Source: Thermoanaerobaculaceae bacterium
Lineage (GTDB): Bacteria; Acidobacteriota; Thermoanaerobaculia; Thermoanaerobaculales; Thermoanaerobaculaceae
NCBI GenBank assembly: GCA_013388425.1
Contig: JACADV010000037.1
Location: 1-34,512, forward strand
DNA length: 34,512 bases
Reading direction: 5' to 3'
Shown here: in pieces, positions 7,829-15,592 of the stretch
How positions within the stretch are numbered: the first letter of the stretch is position 1
Layout: each line of letters opens with the position of its first letter
Notes under the pieces: generated by a model
Databases searched by the model: none
What the model was told of the DNA's origin: nothing
The model's input: only the letters and a program-made list of their open reading frames with translations
Position numbers and translations under genes: made by a program

Positions 7829-8217
7829 CGGCGCCTCCTCAAAGCTGCCGCTGCGCCCAACGCTGTGGCCGTGCCCACCCCGTCCCACATCAGGTCGCGC
7901 CACTCGGCCAACCGCGAGGCAGTGGTGCTCTGGAGGAGCTCCAAGAGCGCCCCGTGCCCCAGGGAGTAGCCGCCCGCCAGCGCCCAGGGGAACGGCATCC
8001 GCCACGCCAGCGTGCTCGCCACGGCCGCCCAGCTCAGCACCCCGTACCCCACGCTGTGGGTCGCCGCATCGGGGAGGCGAGACAACACGGCCGGGGGGTG
8101 GGCGCTCAAGCCCACCCACAGGTAGACCACGGACAGCACCCCCGTGAGGCACAGGGAGAGGAGCCGGCGGACACGGCGCCGCGGGTCCCTCCCCGCCGCC
8201 GTCAGCGCGCCCCTCAC
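7816..8217 (-). CDS. VanZ-like membrane protein
   Basis: A 133-residue membrane protein with about three to four hydrophobic helices. It has the VanZ-like pattern: helix 1 (about 19-38), an Asp50/His54 pair before helix 2 (DAATHSVGYGVLSW), and the loop ELLQSTTASRLAEWRDLMWD followed by a small-residue helix. The family's general D-K-xxH and E-xxQ...R-xxxxxDxxxNxxG pattern is partly kept, with Trp-Asp in place of the usual Asn. VanZ itself lowers teicoplanin susceptibility, but most family members have no known role. The GTG start at 8217 overlaps the upstream gene's TGA in a GTGA arrangement, implying translational coupling. Its 3' end overlaps the lpxB start. Placement beside lpxB suggests an envelope role, which is inference. 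Confidence 0.75.
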   Translation of the reverse strand: MRGALTAAGRDPRRRVRRLLSLCLTGVLSVVYLWVGLSAHPPAVLSRLPDAATHSVGYGVLSWAAVASTLAWRMPFPWALAGGYSLGHGALLELLQSTTASRLAEWRDLMWDGVGTATALGAAAALRRRRCGS

Positions 8218-8399
8218 GGCCGCGGGAAGGGGTACATCAGCCAACCCAAGGCCACGGCACCGAGCACCAGCGCCGCCAACACCTTGAGCAGGTAGCGCAG
8301 CCGTTCGCGGCCGTCCCGTTTCCAGAGGAAGGCAAAGAAAACGGCAATGAGCGCAGCCTGCACCACCAGCAGCAGGAAGTGGTCCACCATCCGGCTCAC
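8214..8399 (-). CDS. 61-residue two-helix membrane protein, function unknown
   Basis: A short protein with two hydrophobic helices (about residues 6-23 and 38-55) separated by the basic loop KRDGRERLR, which suggests a hairpin with its loop in the cytoplasm. I do not recognise a family. It starts with GTG at 8399, overlapping the previous gene's TGA (GTGA), and its own stop overlaps the VanZ start the same way. These two 4-bp overlaps are the main evidence that it is a real gene. E. coli carries the small membrane gene lapA close to ihfB, but no sequence similarity to LapA is obvious here. Confidence 0.7.
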   Translation of the reverse strand: MSRMVDHFLLLVVQAALIAVFFAFLWKRDGRERLRYLLKVLAALVLGAVALGWLMYPFPRP

Positions 8400-8806
8400 T
8401 CCTTCCGTCCCACAACGATATCGTGGACGTCCAGCACGAGCAGGAGGTTCATCATCCCGGCGGTGAGCAAGAAACTGTTGCCATACTCGTACGACGCTGC
8501 CGTCACCACGCCCTCACCCACACCCAGGAGGGTCGCAAGAAGGAACAGGATCCCGTTCCCCACTGTGGCCACTGCTGCCAGGTAGGAGAGCGGTTCCCCT
8601 GCCCGGGGGAGGATCAGCTCGCCGTGCAACGCCAGACCGAGCACGAACTCCACCGTGATGACGGCGGAAAATACCGCCGCCCGCAGCTTCCGATTCAGGA
8701 GGAAGTGGCCCAGGCCCGGCACCAGCCACGCGGCCACCATCAGCACGTGCTCCGGCAGCGACGCCGCACCCCTCCCCATCCGCACATCCTCACGCACCGT
8801 GGCCAC
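8396..8806 (-). CDS. Membrane protein, DUF6677-like
   Basis: A 136-residue protein with four predicted helices. The pattern AWLVPGLGHFLLNRKLRAA in the first helix region and SYEYGNSFLLTAGMMNLLL followed by VLDVHDIVVGR at the C-terminus matches, as far as I recall, the DUF6677 family seen in Acidobacteriota and relatives. The WxxPGxGH motif is also shared by several small membrane families of unknown role. It starts with GTG at 8806, overlapping the HIT gene by 17 bp; an internal ATG ten codons in is an alternative. The charged residues at the ends and the many small residues suit a compact helical bundle. The function is unknown. Confidence 0.7.
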   Translation of the reverse strand: MATVREDVRMGRGAASLPEHVLMVAAWLVPGLGHFLLNRKLRAAVFSAVITVEFVLGLALHGELILPRAGEPLSYLAAVATVGNGILFLLATLLGVGEGVVTAASYEYGNSFLLTAGMMNLLLVLDVHDIVVGRKE

Positions 8807-9275
8807 GCAGCACCTCGCTCAACCGTTCCCAGGTAGTTTCCAGCGATTCCGGCAACACTCGCGTCGCCGCCAGGGTCGTCATGAAGCTCGTGTCACCCCG
8901 CCACCGCGGCACGATGTGGAGGTGGAGGTGGTCGGCCACCCCCGCCCCCGCCGACTCGCCCAAGTTGAAGCCAATGTTGAAGGCGTGGGGCCGGTAGAGC
9001 GTTCGCAACGCCCGAACGATCGCCTGACACATGCTCAGCATCTCCCCGAGGGTCTCCGCTGGCAGGTTCTCGAAGTCAGCCGTGTGCTGCTTCGGTGCCA
9101 CCATCGTGTGGCCCGAGGTGTAGGGGTACTTGTTGAGCATGGCGAAGGCGTGGTCACCCTCCACCAGCGTGAGCGTTCCCCGCCCACCACCCAGCGCCGC
9201 GCAGAAAATGCACTCCCCCGCGCTCTCGGCGCGAGAGACGTAATCGAAGCGCCACGGAGCCTCGATGTACTCCAA
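8790..9275 (-). CDS. HIT-family nucleotide hydrolase/phosphorylase
   Basis: A 161-residue histidine-triad protein. The zinc-type pair CIFC is at residues 22-25, NKYPYTSGHTMVAPKQH at 48-64 is the conserved nucleotide-pocket segment, and the triad HLHLHIVPRW has His116, His118 and His120. The layout fits the bacterial AP4A-hydrolase/phosphorylase-like branch (nucleotidyl transfer through a His intermediate); the substrate is not determined. The start is most likely TTG at 9275, giving the expected EYIEAPWRFDYV N-terminus, with AGGAG 4 nt upstream. No ATG or GTG in frame fits, since the longer upstream reading is antisense-like sequence within the ihfB gene. It lies 7 nt after the ihfB stop, inside the rpsA operon. 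Confidence 0.9.
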   Translation of the reverse strand: MEYIEAPWRFDYVSRAESAGECIFCAALGGGRGTLTLVEGDHAFAMLNKYPYTSGHTMVAPKQHTADFENLPAETLGEMLSMCQAIVRALRTLYRPHAFNIGFNLGESAGAGVADHLHLHIVPRWRGDTSFMTTLAATRVLPESLETTWERLSEVLRGHGA

Positions 9276-9282
9276 CGGCTCC

Positions 9283-9561
9283 TCACTTCCTTCCCAGGGC
9301 TTCTCGCAGCTGTTTGCCCGGCTTGAAGTAGGGCACGATCTTGGACGGCACGCTGACGCGCGCGCCGGTGCGCGGGTTCCTCCCCGTCCGCGCCTGGCGG
9401 GCCCGGGTGCGGAAGGAGCCAAAGCCACGCAGCTCCACCTTCTCCCCGGCGAGGATGGCGGCCACCACCCCGTCGAGCACCACGCCCAGCACCTGCACCG
9501 CCTCGCGCCGACTCAGTCCCACCTTCTCGGCCAGCACCTTGACGATTTCAGCCTTGGTCAT
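9283..9561 (-). CDS. ihfB: HU/IHF-family DNA-binding protein, IHF-beta-like
   Basis: A 92-residue histone-like nucleoid protein. It has the N-terminal dimerisation helices (MTKAEIVKVLAEKVGLSRREA), the FGSF core turn, the beta-arm RTGRNPRTGARVSVPSK, and the C-terminal VPYFKPGKQLREAL typical of the IHF-beta branch. It bends DNA and would affect nucleoid structure and promoter architecture; sigma-54 promoters commonly use IHF. Its ATG overlaps the rpsA stop by 14 bp, reproducing the rpsA-ihfB order of E. coli, which is why I favour IHF-beta over plain HU. An HU homodimer function cannot be excluded. The in-frame upstream ATG at 9615 lies well inside the rpsA 3' end and lacks family similarity. 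Confidence 0.85.
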   Translation of the reverse strand: MTKAEIVKVLAEKVGLSRREAVQVLGVVLDGVVAAILAGEKVELRGFGSFRTRARQARTGRNPRTGARVSVPSKIVPYFKPGKQLREALGRK

Positions 9562-11368
9562 CGTCCCCTGTCCTCCTCGCTTCCTCCGTATCCTTCGATC
9601 CCTGCTCCGTTGCACTGTCGCCGCTGGCTTCCAGCTCCTCCACGGCGTTGTCGTTCCCCTGCTCCGGCTCCTGCTCCGGCGTCAGCTCTTCAGCCTCCGG
9701 CTCGGGCGCGGCCTGCTCTTCGGTCTCCGGCTCGGGTTGTTCCACCCCTCGCAGCGACAGGCCGATGCGTTTCTCGTTCCGATCCACCCGAATCAGGCGC
9801 GTACGGATCCGCTGCCCACGGGTGAACAGCACAGTCAAGGGCTGTTCCCCGCGTCGTTCCACCTCCGAAACGTGGCACAACCCCTCCACGCCGGGCCCGA
9901 GCTCGACGAACAGCCCGAAGTCGGTGATGTTGGTGACGTACCCGTCCACCTCGTCCCCCACCTCGTGGGTGGCGGCGAACTGATCCCACTCGTTGGGTTG
10001 CAGCTCCTTGATGGAAAGGGAGATACGCTGGTTGGTGGGATCGATGGCGGTGATGATCGCCTCGATCTCCTGCCCCTTCTGCACCACCTCCGAGGGGTGG
10101 GAGATCCGCCGCGTCCAGGCCATGTCCGACACGTGCACCAGACCATCCACACCCGGCTCCAGCTCCACGAAGGCGCCAAAATCGGTGAGGTTGCGCACCA
10201 CCCCCTTGACCCGGGAGCCAACCCGGTAGCGGGTGGCAAACTCCTCCCACGGGTTCGGCTCGGCCTGGCGGAGGGAGAGGGACAGCCGGCGCCGCTCCAC
10301 GTCCACCTCGGTCACCACCACGGTCACTTCCTGCCCTGCCTTGAGCACCGTCTTGGGGTTCTTGACCTTCTTCGTCCACGACATCTCCGAGACGTGGATC
10401 AGCCCCTCCACCCCCTCCTCCAGGGCAACGAAGGCGCCGTAGTCCACCACGTTGGTCACCCGGCCCACCACCTTCTTGCCGATGGGGTAGCGCACCTCCA
10501 CGTGGGTCCAGGGATCCTCGAAGCGCTGCCGGTACCCCAGCGAAACCCGCTCCTTCTCCCGGTCCACGTGGAGCACCACCACCCTCACCTCGTCGTTGAC
10601 CTTGAAGTACTCGCTGGGGTGACCGACCCGCCCCCAGGAAATGTCGGTGACGTGCAGCAGCCCGTCGATACCCCCCAGGTCGATGAAGACCCCGTAATCG
10701 GTGATGTTCTTCACCACGCCGGTGACGACGCTGCCCTCCTCGAGCTGCTGCAGCGTCCTCTCCTTCTGGGAGGCGACGGCCTCCTCGAGCAGAGCCTTGC
10801 GCGACAGGACGACGTTGGCGCGGCGGCGATCGAAGTTGATGATCCGGGCTTCGATCTCCTCGCCCACGTAATCCTCCAGGCGCCGCGACGGTCGCAGGTC
10901 GACGAGAGAACCGGGGAGAAACGCCCGCACGCCGATATCCACGGCCAATCCACCCTTGACCCGTTCCACGACCCGGCCGGGCACCGGCGTGCCCTGGCGG
11001 TACGCCGCTTCCAGCACCTCCCAGACGCGGATCTTGGCGGCGCGCTCGCGCGACAGCTTGATCTCGCCCACCATCGGGTCGAAACGTTCCACGAGCACGT
11101 CAATCTCGTCACCGCTCTTGACCGTGACGTTACCGGCGCGATCGAGAAATTCAGTGCGCGGGATCAACCCCTCCGACTTGAACCCGATGTCCACCACCAC
11201 CGCGCTGTCCGTGACGGCCACCACCGTCCCCCGCACCACGTCACCTTCGCGCAGGTGTTGGAACGATTCCTCCACCATGGCCCGCAGGTTGTTCCTGCTG
11301 TACGCCTTGTCCCCGCCCTCCTCGACGGCAGGTTGCTGCTGTTCTTCATTGTCCTGGATGTCGACCAC
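9548..11368 (-). CDS. rpsA: 30S ribosomal protein S1
   Basis: A 606-residue S1 protein with six OB-fold S1 motifs starting near residues 41, 125, 213, 298, 385 and 472. The later ones show the canonical pattern (for example ITDYGVFIDLGGIDGLLHV and LTDFGAFVELEPGVDGLVHV). Motifs 1 and 2 are more diverged, as in ribosome-binding S1 N-termini. The last ~60 residues form an acidic Glu/Gln/Pro-rich tail that looks disordered. S1 recruits and unfolds mRNA on the 30S subunit. The start is GTG at 11368 with AGGAGG 5 nt upstream. It is the first gene of a seven-gene operon and has its own sigma-70 promoter and a structured leader. Full length and all six domains are present. Confidence 0.96.
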   Translation of the reverse strand: MVDIQDNEEQQQPAVEEGGDKAYSRNNLRAMVEESFQHLREGDVVRGTVVAVTDSAVVVDIGFKSEGLIPRTEFLDRAGNVTVKSGDEIDVLVERFDPMVGEIKLSRERAAKIRVWEVLEAAYRQGTPVPGRVVERVKGGLAVDIGVRAFLPGSLVDLRPSRRLEDYVGEEIEARIINFDRRRANVVLSRKALLEEAVASQKERTLQQLEEGSVVTGVVKNITDYGVFIDLGGIDGLLHVTDISWGRVGHPSEYFKVNDEVRVVVLHVDREKERVSLGYRQRFEDPWTHVEVRYPIGKKVVGRVTNVVDYGAFVALEEGVEGLIHVSEMSWTKKVKNPKTVLKAGQEVTVVVTEVDVERRRLSLSLRQAEPNPWEEFATRYRVGSRVKGVVRNLTDFGAFVELEPGVDGLVHVSDMAWTRRISHPSEVVQKGQEIEAIITAIDPTNQRISLSIKELQPNEWDQFAATHEVGDEVDGYVTNITDFGLFVELGPGVEGLCHVSEVERRGEQPLTVLFTRGQRIRTRLIRVDRNEKRIGLSLRGVEQPEPETEEQAAPEPEAEELTPEQEPEQGNDNAVEELEASGDSATEQGSKDTEEARRTGDDDQG

Positions 11369-11383
11369 CTTGCCTCCTCGAAG

Positions 11384-11421
11384 CGTTCCCGCTGGAACGT
11401 CTAACTGCTTGTCCTACAAGC
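11384..11421 (-). promoter_or_regulatory. rpsA leader with two perfect hairpins
   Basis: The 5' leader (about 52 nt) contains GCTTGT-AGG-ACAAGC (11421-11407) and CGTTCC-AGCG-GGAACG (11399-11384), each a 6-bp perfect stem with a 3-4 nt loop. The second ends 4 nt before the AGGAGG that serves rpsA. In gammaproteobacteria S1 represses its own translation through a structured leader; the same logic here is inferred from position and structure. Confidence 0.5.
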
Positions 11422-11426
11422 GGGAA

Positions 11427-11456
11427 ATCATACGGGGGCGGTCGGCAACCTGTCAA
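11427..11456 (-). promoter_or_regulatory. Sigma-70 promoter of the rpsA operon
   Basis: On the minus strand TTGACA (11456-11451) is a perfect -35 box, followed by an 18-bp spacer and TATGAT (11432-11427), a 5 of 6 match to the -10 box. Transcription would start near 11420, giving a leader of about 52 nt. It is the strongest sigma-70 match in the window, as expected for a ribosomal protein gene. Confidence 0.85.
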
Positions 11457-11488
11457 GGGCGCGCGGCGCTCTTGGCCCTGCCGGCAGC

Positions 11489-12823
11489 TCAGTACGAGAC
11501 TGACAGGGCGCGCAGCAGCTCGTTTGCAAAGGAGGGGTTGACGCCTCGCACGGTTGCAGCCACGCTCGCCGCTCGCTCCGACTCCCCGGCCCGCTGCAGC
11601 TCCCTTGCGAGGTGCACCAGGTTGTAGAGCTTGAAAACGCCCGGGTACGCGCCCTGGTAGGCCAGCGCCGCGTCACACGCGGCAAACTTTGCCACCGCCT
11701 CGGCACGCTGCCCCTGCTGCGCCAGCCGCACCCCCTCCATGTGCAGAGTGCAGGGGGTAAGCACCGCCATGTTTGGCCTAGTAGAAGCCTTCTCCCCCTC
11801 GCCCAGGCTCCGCTCCAGCGCCACCGCATCCTCGACCCTGCCCAGCAGCAGGAGGGCACGGTGGGTCAGTACCGAGGGGCAACTCCCCACCTCCGCGGAT
11901 TTCCCCTCCCCCGCCAGCGCCACCAGCTGCGGCCAGTCCCCCCGCGTCGCTGCGCGCCACCTCGCCACGCTCAAACGCCCCCGGGGGAGGACAGCTTCGG
12001 CGCAGTTGCTCACAGCAGCCGCGCGCTCCAACGCCCGCTCGCTCACCTCCAACTGCCCCGACACCTGGCCCAGGAGAATCAGCCCACCGTAGGAGGCGCA
12101 GAAATCTTCTTTGGCCGCAAGGGCCTGCTCGAACTCTCGCTCGGCTTCCTGGTAGCGCCCCCGCAGCAGCAGGAGCTCGCCCAGGGAGTCGTGGGGGTTG
12201 GCCTGATCGGGGGCGATGAAGCGGTACTTGCGCAGGAGTTTCTCTGCCTCGGCGAACTGCCCCCTGCCCATGGCCGTGTAGCCGAGCTGGTTGTAGGCCA
12301 CGGCGTAGTTGGGACTCAGCGTGAGGAGACGCTCGTACTGCCGCTGCGCCTCCTCGAGCCTGCCCGCGGCAAACGCCCGATTGGCCGCGTAGCGGACCGC
12401 CACGGCATCGTTGGGGTGATCGGCAAGATACCCATCGAGGATGGCGTCCGCGTCCTGCCGACGGCCCTTGGCAGCGGCCAGCACGTAGCTGGCCATGAAC
12501 CGTTCCCGGGCGGTGAGCTTCGCCAGGTCGGCCTTCTCCAGCTCGTCCAGGACGGCGGCCCGGGCCGCCGCCGGCTCGGTTCCGGCCATGGCCTCCAGCA
12601 GGAACACCCGCGCCACCACGCACGACGGATCGATCTCCAGGACCCGCTGGAAGCGCTCCTTCGCATCGGCACTGTAGAACTTTTCCAGCGCGTCGATGCC
12701 CCGCCGCAGTTCCGCCAGCGCCTGCGGATCGGCCACCGTCCACTCCACCGGACGGCGCCACACACTCCAGACGACACCTGCCAGAACGGCAGCAACGACT
12801 AGGGCGAGCGCATAGCGGCGCAC
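11489..12823 (-). CDS. TPR-repeat protein with N-terminal membrane anchor
   Basis: A 444-residue protein: a basic start (RRY), one hydrophobic helix (about 5-21), then about ten helical hairpins of the tetratricopeptide type. Clear units include FYSADAKERFQRVLEIDPSC, RYQEAEREFEQALAAKED and GRGQFAEAEKLLRKYRFIAP. Several Cys residues in the C-terminal half may matter if it faces the periplasm. TPR proteins are scaffolds, so partners cannot be named. The GTG at 12823 is chosen because GGAGG lies 4 nt upstream and the next codons encode the hydrophobic anchor; the longer reading from 12886 adds a Gly-rich stretch of no obvious family. It lies downstream of pepD with a 179-bp gap containing a GC-rich hairpin, and upstream of the rpsA promoter. 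Confidence 0.85.
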   Translation of the reverse strand: MRRYALALVVAAVLAGVVWSVWRRPVEWTVADPQALAELRRGIDALEKFYSADAKERFQRVLEIDPSCVVARVFLLEAMAGTEPAAARAAVLDELEKADLAKLTARERFMASYVLAAAKGRRQDADAILDGYLADHPNDAVAVRYAANRAFAAGRLEEAQRQYERLLTLSPNYAVAYNQLGYTAMGRGQFAEAEKLLRKYRFIAPDQANPHDSLGELLLLRGRYQEAEREFEQALAAKEDFCASYGGLILLGQVSGQLEVSERALERAAAVSNCAEAVLPRGRLSVARWRAATRGDWPQLVALAGEGKSAEVGSCPSVLTHRALLLLGRVEDAVALERSLGEGEKASTRPNMAVLTPCTLHMEGVRLAQQGQRAEAVAKFAACDAALAYQGAYPGVFKLYNLVHLARELQRAGESERAASVAATVRGVNPSFANELLRALSVSY

Positions 12824-12845
12824 CGATCCTCCCCTCGTCCCGGCA

Positions 12846-12862
12846 CCCGGCCGAAAGCCGGG
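12846..12862 (-). terminator. GC-rich hairpin between pepD and the TPR gene
   Basis: CCCGGC-N5-GCCGGG is a perfect 6-bp stem with a 5-nt loop, 23 bp upstream of the TPR start and 140 bp past the pepD stop. There is no T-run, so it could be a Rho-independent terminator remnant, a leader hairpin of the TPR gene, or chance in GC-rich DNA. I see nothing else in 12863-13002. Confidence 0.25.
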
Positions 12863-13002
12863 GCCTCTACCCCCCTGTACGGCCACGGTGCCACCCGGGT
12901 TTGCGGGCTCTCCCCCCGGTGCTGCTGCAGGCCCGGCACGGGCTTACCCCCGCGCCACCTCCACCCGTTGCCGGCGGCACCCCCGGCTCGCCCGGAACAC
13001 CT

Positions 13003-14469
13003 CTAGGCCTGACGCGCCAGCTCCGCCAGCACCGCCTTGAGCAGCCGGTAGAAGTCGGCCACGGTGGAAATCTTCACGCGCTCGTCGGGCGAGTGTGGGG
13101 ATTCGATCTGTGGCCCCATGGACACCATGTCAATGCCCGGCAACTTCTCGCCGATGAGCCCGCACTCTAATCCTGCGTGGATCGCCTTGATAGCTGGAGA
13201 GGACCCGAACTCGCGCTGGAATACCGCCACGCTGGTCTTGAGCACCTGGGACTCCGGGTTCGGCCTCCACCCTGGGTAGCCATCGTGGACCTGCACGCTG
13301 GCCCCGGCCAGCCGGAACACCGCCTCCACCTGCTGGAGGGTGGCCTTGAGCGCGGGCATCACCGAGGAGCGACTGGAGGTCACCACCTTCACCTCCTTCC
13401 CCTCGGTGGTGACCACGGCCAGGTTGTTGGAGGTTTCCACCAGGCCCGGCACCGCCCGGCTCATGGCCAGAACGCCGTGGGGACAGGCCAGGAACGCATC
13501 CAGGATGCGGTTGCCGTCGCTGGCCGAGAAGACCTGGGACGTGGTGGTCTCCTCCACCTCCACCCGCTGGCCGGGGTCGATCTCTCCGAACTCCTCCTGG
13601 AGAACCGCCGCCATGTCCCGGATCGCCTTGGTGACACTCTCCTTGTCGCCAGCCGGCACGGTGATCACCGCCTCGGCCTCGCGCGGGATCGCGTTGTGCT
13701 TGCTGCCTCCCGACACGCTCGCCAGGCGCAAATCGGGCGTCACCTGGCGCGAGGGTGCCGCCACGAGGCGAGCCAGGAACTTCAAGGCGTTGCCCCGGTT
13801 CTCGTGGATGTCCACACCCGAATGCCCGCCCCGCAAGCCCCGCACCTTCACCGCCAGCGCCACGTGGCCGGCCGGTACTGGCTCCAGGGTCACGGTGAAC
13901 ACGTGATGGGCGTCGGCGCCGCCGGCACAGCCAATGTAGAGGGCCCCCGTCTCCTCGGTGTCCAGGTTGATGAGCGTGCGGGCGGAGACCAGGCTTGGAT
14001 CCAGCTGCTGCGCCCCGGTGAGGCCCGTCTCCTCGTCCACCGTGAACAGGAGTTCGAGGGGCCCGTGCACCGCCTCGCTGTCCTCGGCCACCGCCAAGGC
14101 CGCGGCCACGCCAATGCCGTTGTCCGCCCCCAGGGTCGTACCGGTGGCGTACACGTAGTCGTCCACGACCCGCACCTGGATCGGGTCGGCGAGGAAATCA
14201 AAGGCCACGTCGGAGTTCTTCTCGGGGACCATGTCCAGGTGCCCCTGCAGCACTACGGCAGGGGCCCCCTCGAAACCGGGAGTTGCGGGTACCCGCACAA
14301 CCACGTTGCCGGCCGCGTCCCGCTTCACGGCAAAGCCGTGCGCGTGGGCCCACTGCACCACATGCTCCGCCGCCCTTTCCTCGTGCTTCGAAGGGCGAGG
14401 AATGCGCCGCAGCGCATCGAAGTGCTTCCACACCAGTTGCGGTTCCAGGCTTTCCAGTGGACTTGACAC
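13003..14469 (-). CDS. pepD: Aminoacyl-histidine dipeptidase (Xaa-His, beta-Ala-His)
   Basis: A cytosolic M20C metallopeptidase that cleaves dipeptides, notably Xaa-His. It has 488 residues (E. coli PepD has 485). Metal and catalytic motifs appear in order: GHLDMVPEK (metal His and Asp), TTLGADNGIGVA (bridging Asp), DEETGLTGAQQL (catalytic and metal Glu), NLDTEETGALYIGCAGG (metal Asp) and the C-terminal SMGPQIESPHSPDERV (last metal His). The dimerisation 'lid' domain spans about residues 190-395. The start is GTG at 14469 after GGAGGAAGACG. It lies 36 bp downstream of the secreted unknown and in the same direction as glpX, so it may belong to the long unit starting at the VWFA genes. No signal peptide. 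Confidence 0.95.
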   Translation of the reverse strand: MSSPLESLEPQLVWKHFDALRRIPRPSKHEERAAEHVVQWAHAHGFAVKRDAAGNVVVRVPATPGFEGAPAVVLQGHLDMVPEKNSDVAFDFLADPIQVRVVDDYVYATGTTLGADNGIGVAAALAVAEDSEAVHGPLELLFTVDEETGLTGAQQLDPSLVSARTLINLDTEETGALYIGCAGGADAHHVFTVTLEPVPAGHVALAVKVRGLRGGHSGVDIHENRGNALKFLARLVAAPSRQVTPDLRLASVSGGSKHNAIPREAEAVITVPAGDKESVTKAIRDMAAVLQEEFGEIDPGQRVEVEETTTSQVFSASDGNRILDAFLACPHGVLAMSRAVPGLVETSNNLAVVTTEGKEVKVVTSSRSSVMPALKATLQQVEAVFRLAGASVQVHDGYPGWRPNPESQVLKTSVAVFQREFGSSPAIKAIHAGLECGLIGEKLPGIDMVSMGPQIESPHSPDERVKISTVADFYRLLKAVLAELARQA

Positions 14470-14505
14470 CGTCTTCCTCCTTCGGCGCCGGGCGCCGAGC
14501 CGTCG

Positions 14506-15588
14506 CTAGCGTACTGGCTCTCGCGGGCGATCCGCAACCGCTCCCGAGAGCCTCTCCACGGTCAACGGGAAGTACTCGCGCACCTCCCGGACCGCCCCGT
14601 CGTTCTGTGGGTCGTCCGGCCGCTGCCGGTTCCAGGACATGGCCGGAGCGCCAAAGGCTACCAGGGCGTCGGCCACCGTCGGCCAGACCGGCGGGTAGCC
14701 CGCCCCCAGCAGGGCGAGCCAGCCACCCACCTCCCCCAGCTCCTGCCGCGTTGCCGCGTCCCGCACCTTCCAGCGCACCAGCGATTCGCCGTCTACCGTC
14801 CCGCAGCGCGAGCCCACCCAGTCGTCCACCCGGCGGGCGGAGGCGTCGTAGTACATCGACCCCCACCCACCGCGGGGGCTCTTGGCAATCTCCACGAACT
14901 TCTGGAGCGACACCATTTCGATGGTGCCCATCACGTGGTAGCGGTGGGGTTGCTCGACCAGGAGCGGCCACAGCGCCACCAGCGCGTCCAGGTCTGCCGG
15001 CGTGGCAATTTCTCGGATCGCGTCCAGGCAGTGCCGCGGCTCCCGCGCCAGCACCCACCTCCCCGCCGGCGCCCGGTCCACCGCCGCCAGGTAGCTGTCC
15101 ACCCAAAGCTGCACCAGCGTGCGCTCGCGCGCTGCCGCCACCAGCGCCTCTGCCACGCCCGCCGCCCGCTCCCACAGGGGGGAATCGGCGGGGATCGCGG
15201 TGGCATCGGGCGCCAGCTCGCCCAGGAGCCAGTGCAAGCCCACCAGGGCCGCCTGCCGCTCGCGCAGGTCCGCGGAGCGCAGCGCGGCCGCGTACACGGG
15301 GAGCAGGCACGGGTGGTGGAAATCGGCGGCCGCCAGGAGCACTGCCACCTTTTCGTCCCGCGTCAGCTGTCCCCCCTGGTAGCGGGCGGCCAGCTGTTGC
15401 GGTCCCGGCCCCGCCGTGCGCATCTGCCGGCCGACATCGGAGCGGATGGTGGCCAGCATATTGGCGGTGCGCTGCCGTCCCACTCCCGGCCAGTAGCTGG
15501 AATCGGGAAAGCGTATGACGGCATCCCACACCGGGATGCTGCCAACCCCCAGCGCCGCCGCCACCACGAGCGGGATCAGCGAACCCAT
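14506..15588 (-). CDS. Secreted or anchored helical protein of unknown function
   Basis: A 360-residue protein that I do not recognise. Residues 1-20 (MGSLIPLVVAAALGVGSIPV) look like a signal peptide or anchor without a lipobox. The body is largely helical, with HEAT-like alternation (EKVAVLLAAADFHHPCLLPV, LRERQAALVGLHWLLGE, DLDALVALWPLLVE). A Trp/Tyr/Gly-rich segment (RGGWGSMYYDASARRVDDW, about 240-260) could be a binding surface. Cysteines are few (about four) and not in metal motifs. The ATG at 15588 has GAGG 4-5 nt upstream and follows the glpX stop by 4 nt, so the two are translationally coupled. No catalytic motif is visible. Confidence 0.75.
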   Translation of the reverse strand: MGSLIPLVVAAALGVGSIPVWDAVIRFPDSSYWPGVGRQRTANMLATIRSDVGRQMRTAGPGPQQLAARYQGGQLTRDEKVAVLLAAADFHHPCLLPVYAAALRSADLRERQAALVGLHWLLGELAPDATAIPADSPLWERAAGVAEALVAAARERTLVQLWVDSYLAAVDRAPAGRWVLAREPRHCLDAIREIATPADLDALVALWPLLVEQPHRYHVMGTIEMVSLQKFVEIAKSPRGGWGSMYYDASARRVDDWVGSRCGTVDGESLVRWKVRDAATRQELGEVGGWLALLGAGYPPVWPTVADALVAFGAPAMSWNRQRPDDPQNDGAVREVREYFPLTVERLSGAVADRPREPVR

Positions 15589-15592
15589 CGCC

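Noticed and set aside
9341-11404. A 687-codon plus-strand frame opposite rpsA
   Set aside because: The repeated pattern mirrors the S1 repeats on the other strand. rpsA is certain.
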